Below are positions 61,866 to 64,000 of a DNA stretch of 64,000 nucleotides, in pieces. Under the pieces are notes generated by a model. It was not told the origin of the DNA. It saw only the letters and a program-made list of their open reading frames with translations, and did not search any database. Location: contig JAQWUY010000031.1 of assembly GCA_029250225.1 (NCBI GenBank), positions 151,705-215,704 on the forward strand, written 5' to 3'. The position numbers and the translations under genes were made by a program. Numbering within the stretch: position 1 is the first letter of the stretch; the number at the start of each line of letters is the position of its first letter. This DNA comes from Alphaproteobacteria bacterium. GTDB lineage: Bacteria > Pseudomonadota > Alphaproteobacteria > JAQWUY01.

Positions 61866-63014
61866 TTGCAAATCATAGATAACTCTAATAAGCTTATACA
61901 ATATTGTAATAAAATAAAAGATTATGATTTTATTACATTAGACACTGAATTTTTAAGAGAAAAAACATATTTTTCAAAATTATGTTTAATTCAGATATCA
62001 ACACCTGATCTTGCTGAATCGGCAATAATTGATCCATTGAGCGATATTGATTTATCTCCACTTTTTGAAATATTAGACAATAACAAAATTACAAAAGTAT
62101 TACATTCATCAAGTCAAGACTTAGAAATATTTTACAATTTAACAGGCAAGGTGCCAAAAAATGTTTTTGATACTCAAATAGGTGCAAGTGTTATTGGCTT
62201 AGGTGAGCAAGTTAGTTACGATGCATTAGTAAAAAAAATATGTAAAAAACAGCTCGATAAAGGTGTTAGGTTTACTGACTGGTCAATTCGTCCATTAAAT
62301 AAATCTCAGTTAAATTACGCTATAAATGATGTTACACATTTAGTTGAGATATATAAATACATAATATCGGAAATTGAAAGATTAAATAGAAAAGAATGGA
62401 TTAAAAAGGAAATTGATAAAATAACAAATGAACAGACTTATCAAATAAAACCTTTGGAAGCTTATAAAAGAATCAAATTTCGTACAAATAACAGAAAAGT
62501 TCTTGCAAAACTTCGTGAAATTTCAAAATGGCGCGAATTATCAGCAATGAAAGTTAATGTCCCAAGAAAACATTTTATAAAAGATGAAACGATAATTGAT
62601 ATTGCATCTAGTAAAATCAGATCCTCCGACGATTTAAGCAGAATCCGTAACTTCCCGAAATCGTGGTTAAAATCAGAAAGATCAGATGAAATTATTGCTA
62701 TAATTGAAAAAGTAAATAATATGCCTCAATCGGATTATCCGGAAATTGTAAAAATAAAGCCACTAAATGCAGGGCAAAAAGCTAGCATAGACTTACTAAA
62801 ATCATTATTAAAAGAATGTGCAAAAAAACATAGTGTCAGCCCGTCCTTGATTGCAAAGCAAAATGACTTAGAAAACTTTATAAACAATCCAGAACACAAC
62901 GAAATTACAAAAGGTTGGAAACTTGAAGTATTCGGAGAAAAAGCGATAAAACTAATAAATGGTGATATAGCGCTTACTATAAAAAATCAACAACTAGAAT
63001 TTATTAGCGTTTAA
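61866..63014 (+). CDS. rnd: ribonuclease D
   Basis: 382 residues starting at TTG (61866), the only start giving the family N-terminus; AGGA lies 8 bases upstream. DEDD exonuclease motifs are LDTEFLRE (Exo I), HSSSQDLEIF (Exo II) and YAINDVTHL (Exo III, DEDDy), with an HRDC domain after about residue 205. It trims the 3' ends of tRNA precursors. Its stop codon interlocks with that of hda. Confidence 0.95.
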   Translation: MQIIDNSNKLIQYCNKIKDYDFITLDTEFLREKTYFSKLCLIQISTPDLAESAIIDPLSDIDLSPLFEILDNNKITKVLHSSSQDLEIFYNLTGKVPKNVFDTQIGASVIGLGEQVSYDALVKKICKKQLDKGVRFTDWSIRPLNKSQLNYAINDVTHLVEIYKYIISEIERLNRKEWIKKEIDKITNEQTYQIKPLEAYKRIKFRTNNRKVLAKLREISKWRELSAMKVNVPRKHFIKDETIIDIASSKIRSSDDLSRIRNFPKSWLKSERSDEIIAIIEKVNNMPQSDYPEIVKIKPLNAGQKASIDLLKSLLKECAKKHSVSPSLIAKQNDLENFINNPEHNEITKGWKLEVFGEKAIKLINGDIALTIKNQQLEFISV

Positions 63015-63670
63015 ATATCATATTCCTGTAATATCTTGCGAACAAATGGAATTGTTATCTCGTTAGAACAAGCCAAAGATTCCTTATCAAGTATATCAAC
63101 AAGTTTGATTACTGAAGAATAAGAACGAGGTGTTCGTTCGATAATGTATGACATTACATCACTTTTAATACGAAGTTGTTTATCTATAAAGTTTTTAAGC
63201 ATTACAAAGTGCAGTGATGAATCGCTAGGCTTTTCAATATTATAAACCATAGCTTGTAGTAATCTAGATTTCAAATCAGGTAATTTTATATCAATATCCT
63301 TTACCTTTTTATCAACTGTAAACAGTAAATTACTTCCGTATTTTTTACTCATATTGATTAGATGAAATAAAAGCTTCTCGTCAATATCATTAATATCATC
63401 TATTACACATCCAGTAAGAGAAAGGGATTCCAACATATCAAAATTTAAACATTCTTTTGCGACAATTGGAACATTAAACTTATCTACATATAAGTTAGAC
63501 AAATGAGTCTTTCCACTACCCTTTTCACCTGATATTATTAATAAATTACTACCCCAAGATTTTGGATTAAGGACAATATCAAGCGGTGAGATACCACCAT
63601 CTTCAATATAAAAATTATCAATTCTATAAACAGGTTCACTGCTATAATCAATTCCTAGTTGTTTTATCAA
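63011..63670 (-). CDS. hda: DnaA-like regulatory protein Hda
   Basis: 219 residues, matching DnaA domain III without the DNA-binding domain: Walker A GEKGSGKTHL near 49, Walker B-like CVIDDINDIDEKLLF, and a C-terminal AAA+ lid. Hda/HdaA works with the beta clamp to turn DnaA-ATP to DnaA-ADP after initiation. An N-terminal clamp-binding motif is not obvious; the first residues read MIKQLGIDYS. It follows the AI-2E permease by 1 base. Confidence 0.88.
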   Translation of the reverse strand: MIKQLGIDYSSEPVYRIDNFYIEDGGISPLDIVLNPKSWGSNLLIISGEKGSGKTHLSNLYVDKFNVPIVAKECLNFDMLESLSLTGCVIDDINDIDEKLLFHLINMSKKYGSNLLFTVDKKVKDIDIKLPDLKSRLLQAMVYNIEKPSDSSLHFVMLKNFIDKQLRIKSDVMSYIIERTPRSYSSVIKLVDILDKESLACSNEITIPFVRKILQEYDI

Positions 63671-63671
63671 T

Positions 63672-64000
63672 TTAATTACCTTTTTCGTAAAATTCTGTTT
63701 TTAAATATTGTTTAAATATAAATCTAACGATAGTGCCTATAAGGGTTGCCATTGGAACTGCTAGTAAAACTCCTATGAAACCAAATAATAAACCACCACC
63801 CATAAGAGCAAAAATTATCCATACAGGATGCAATCCAACTTTATCGCCAACAATATTAGGAGTTAAAACTACACTTTCTACTGATTGAGCAAAAGCAAAT
63901 GTTCCCCAAATTGGCAATAAACTCCACACATTTTCATATTGTATAATTCCGATTAATGATGCAATGCAAATACCTATGAAAGCACCTACATAAGGTATAA
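63672..64000 (-). CDS. AI-2E/PerM-family transporter, C-terminal part (5' end outside window)
   Basis: The frame is open to the window edge and reads from IPYVGAFIG through SVESVVLTPNIVGDKVGLHPV to a short Lys/Glu tail, about 109 codons. VGLHP followed by GFIGVLLAVPMATLI is the family signature. These eight-helix membrane proteins export small molecules in some species; the substrate is unknown here. An internal GTG at 63929 is not the real start. The pair permease-hda is common in alphaproteobacteria. Confidence 0.9.
   Translation of the reverse strand, partial: IPYVGAFIGICIASLIGIIQYENVWSLLPIWGTFAFAQSVESVVLTPNIVGDKVGLHPVWIIFALMGGGLLFGFIGVLLAVPMATLIGTIVRFIFKQYLKTEFYEKGN

Overview
The window is strongly AT-rich and dense with housekeeping genes. 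It looks like the chromosome of an AT-rich alphaproteobacterium. Support for this: ntrB-ntrC-ntrY-ntrX runs into trkA, a D-amino-acid transaminase, hfq and hflX; ssb and uvrA are divergent; TrmFO is present; ProS is the short form; tatABC-serS-pcm-LytM-yajC-secD-secF forms one chain; a DnaA-like Hda sits beside an AI-2E permease; PDH E1-beta carries an N-terminal lipoyl domain; and an alphaproteobacterial-type RpoH promoter lies in front of groES. A host-associated or streamlined lifestyle is an inference from base composition and gene packing. The genetic code is the standard bacterial one: TAA dominates, with TAG and a few TGA stops.

Layout. 1-836 (minus): three very hydrophobic genes resembling NuoJ, NuoK/MrpC and the start of a NuoL/M/N/MrpD protein, cut by the window edge. 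886-13414 (minus): tRNA-Asp, then, read from high to low coordinates, rplM-rpsI, rplK-rplA, an L10-type leader, a possible leader peptide, rplJ-rplL and rpoB-rpoC. secE and nusG are not in their usual place before rplK. 13502-17273 (minus): gyrA-coaD-rhodanese. 17368-22196: ssb, divergent from uvrA-trmFO. 22193-22875 (minus): a frameshifted methyltransferase. 23005-34962 (minus): proS-lolC-lolD-tatA-tatB-tatC-serS-pcm-LytM-yajC-secD-secF-small membrane ORF-guaA, a protein export and envelope block. 35082-36140: nth, tRNA-Pro, tRNA-Arg. 36163-41534 (minus): gabD; groES-groEL; hfq-hflX. 41599-51269 (minus): dusB-ntrB-ntrC-ntrY-ntrX-trkA-dat-HAD. 51385-52789 (plus): ispF-pgpA-cinA. 52801-58959 (minus): pdhA, a fused pdhB-pdhC, lpd, lipA and a RatA/Coq10 gene, forming a complete pyruvate dehydrogenase and lipoylation unit. 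59280-64000: ftsB, a small parvulin, aspS, rnd, hda and a truncated AI-2E permease.

The most striking items are: (1) a single 762-residue polypeptide joining lipoyl domain, E1-beta, subunit-binding domain and E2 catalytic domain of pyruvate dehydrogenase; (2) divergent complex I/Mrp-like membrane genes in which the NuoK-like protein lacks both family glutamates; (3) a 16-codon leader ORF whose ribosome binding site lies in a hairpin before rplJ; (4) a shared E-[IVM]-E-L-K-P tail motif in RpoC (three copies) and GyrA (one copy); (5) endonuclease III with altered Fe-S cysteine spacing; (6) three convergent gene pairs whose stop codons interlock on the same four bases, TTAA; and (7) a methyltransferase broken at an A7 tract that one added base restores. 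No CRISPR array, insertion sequence, prophage or rRNA gene was seen.
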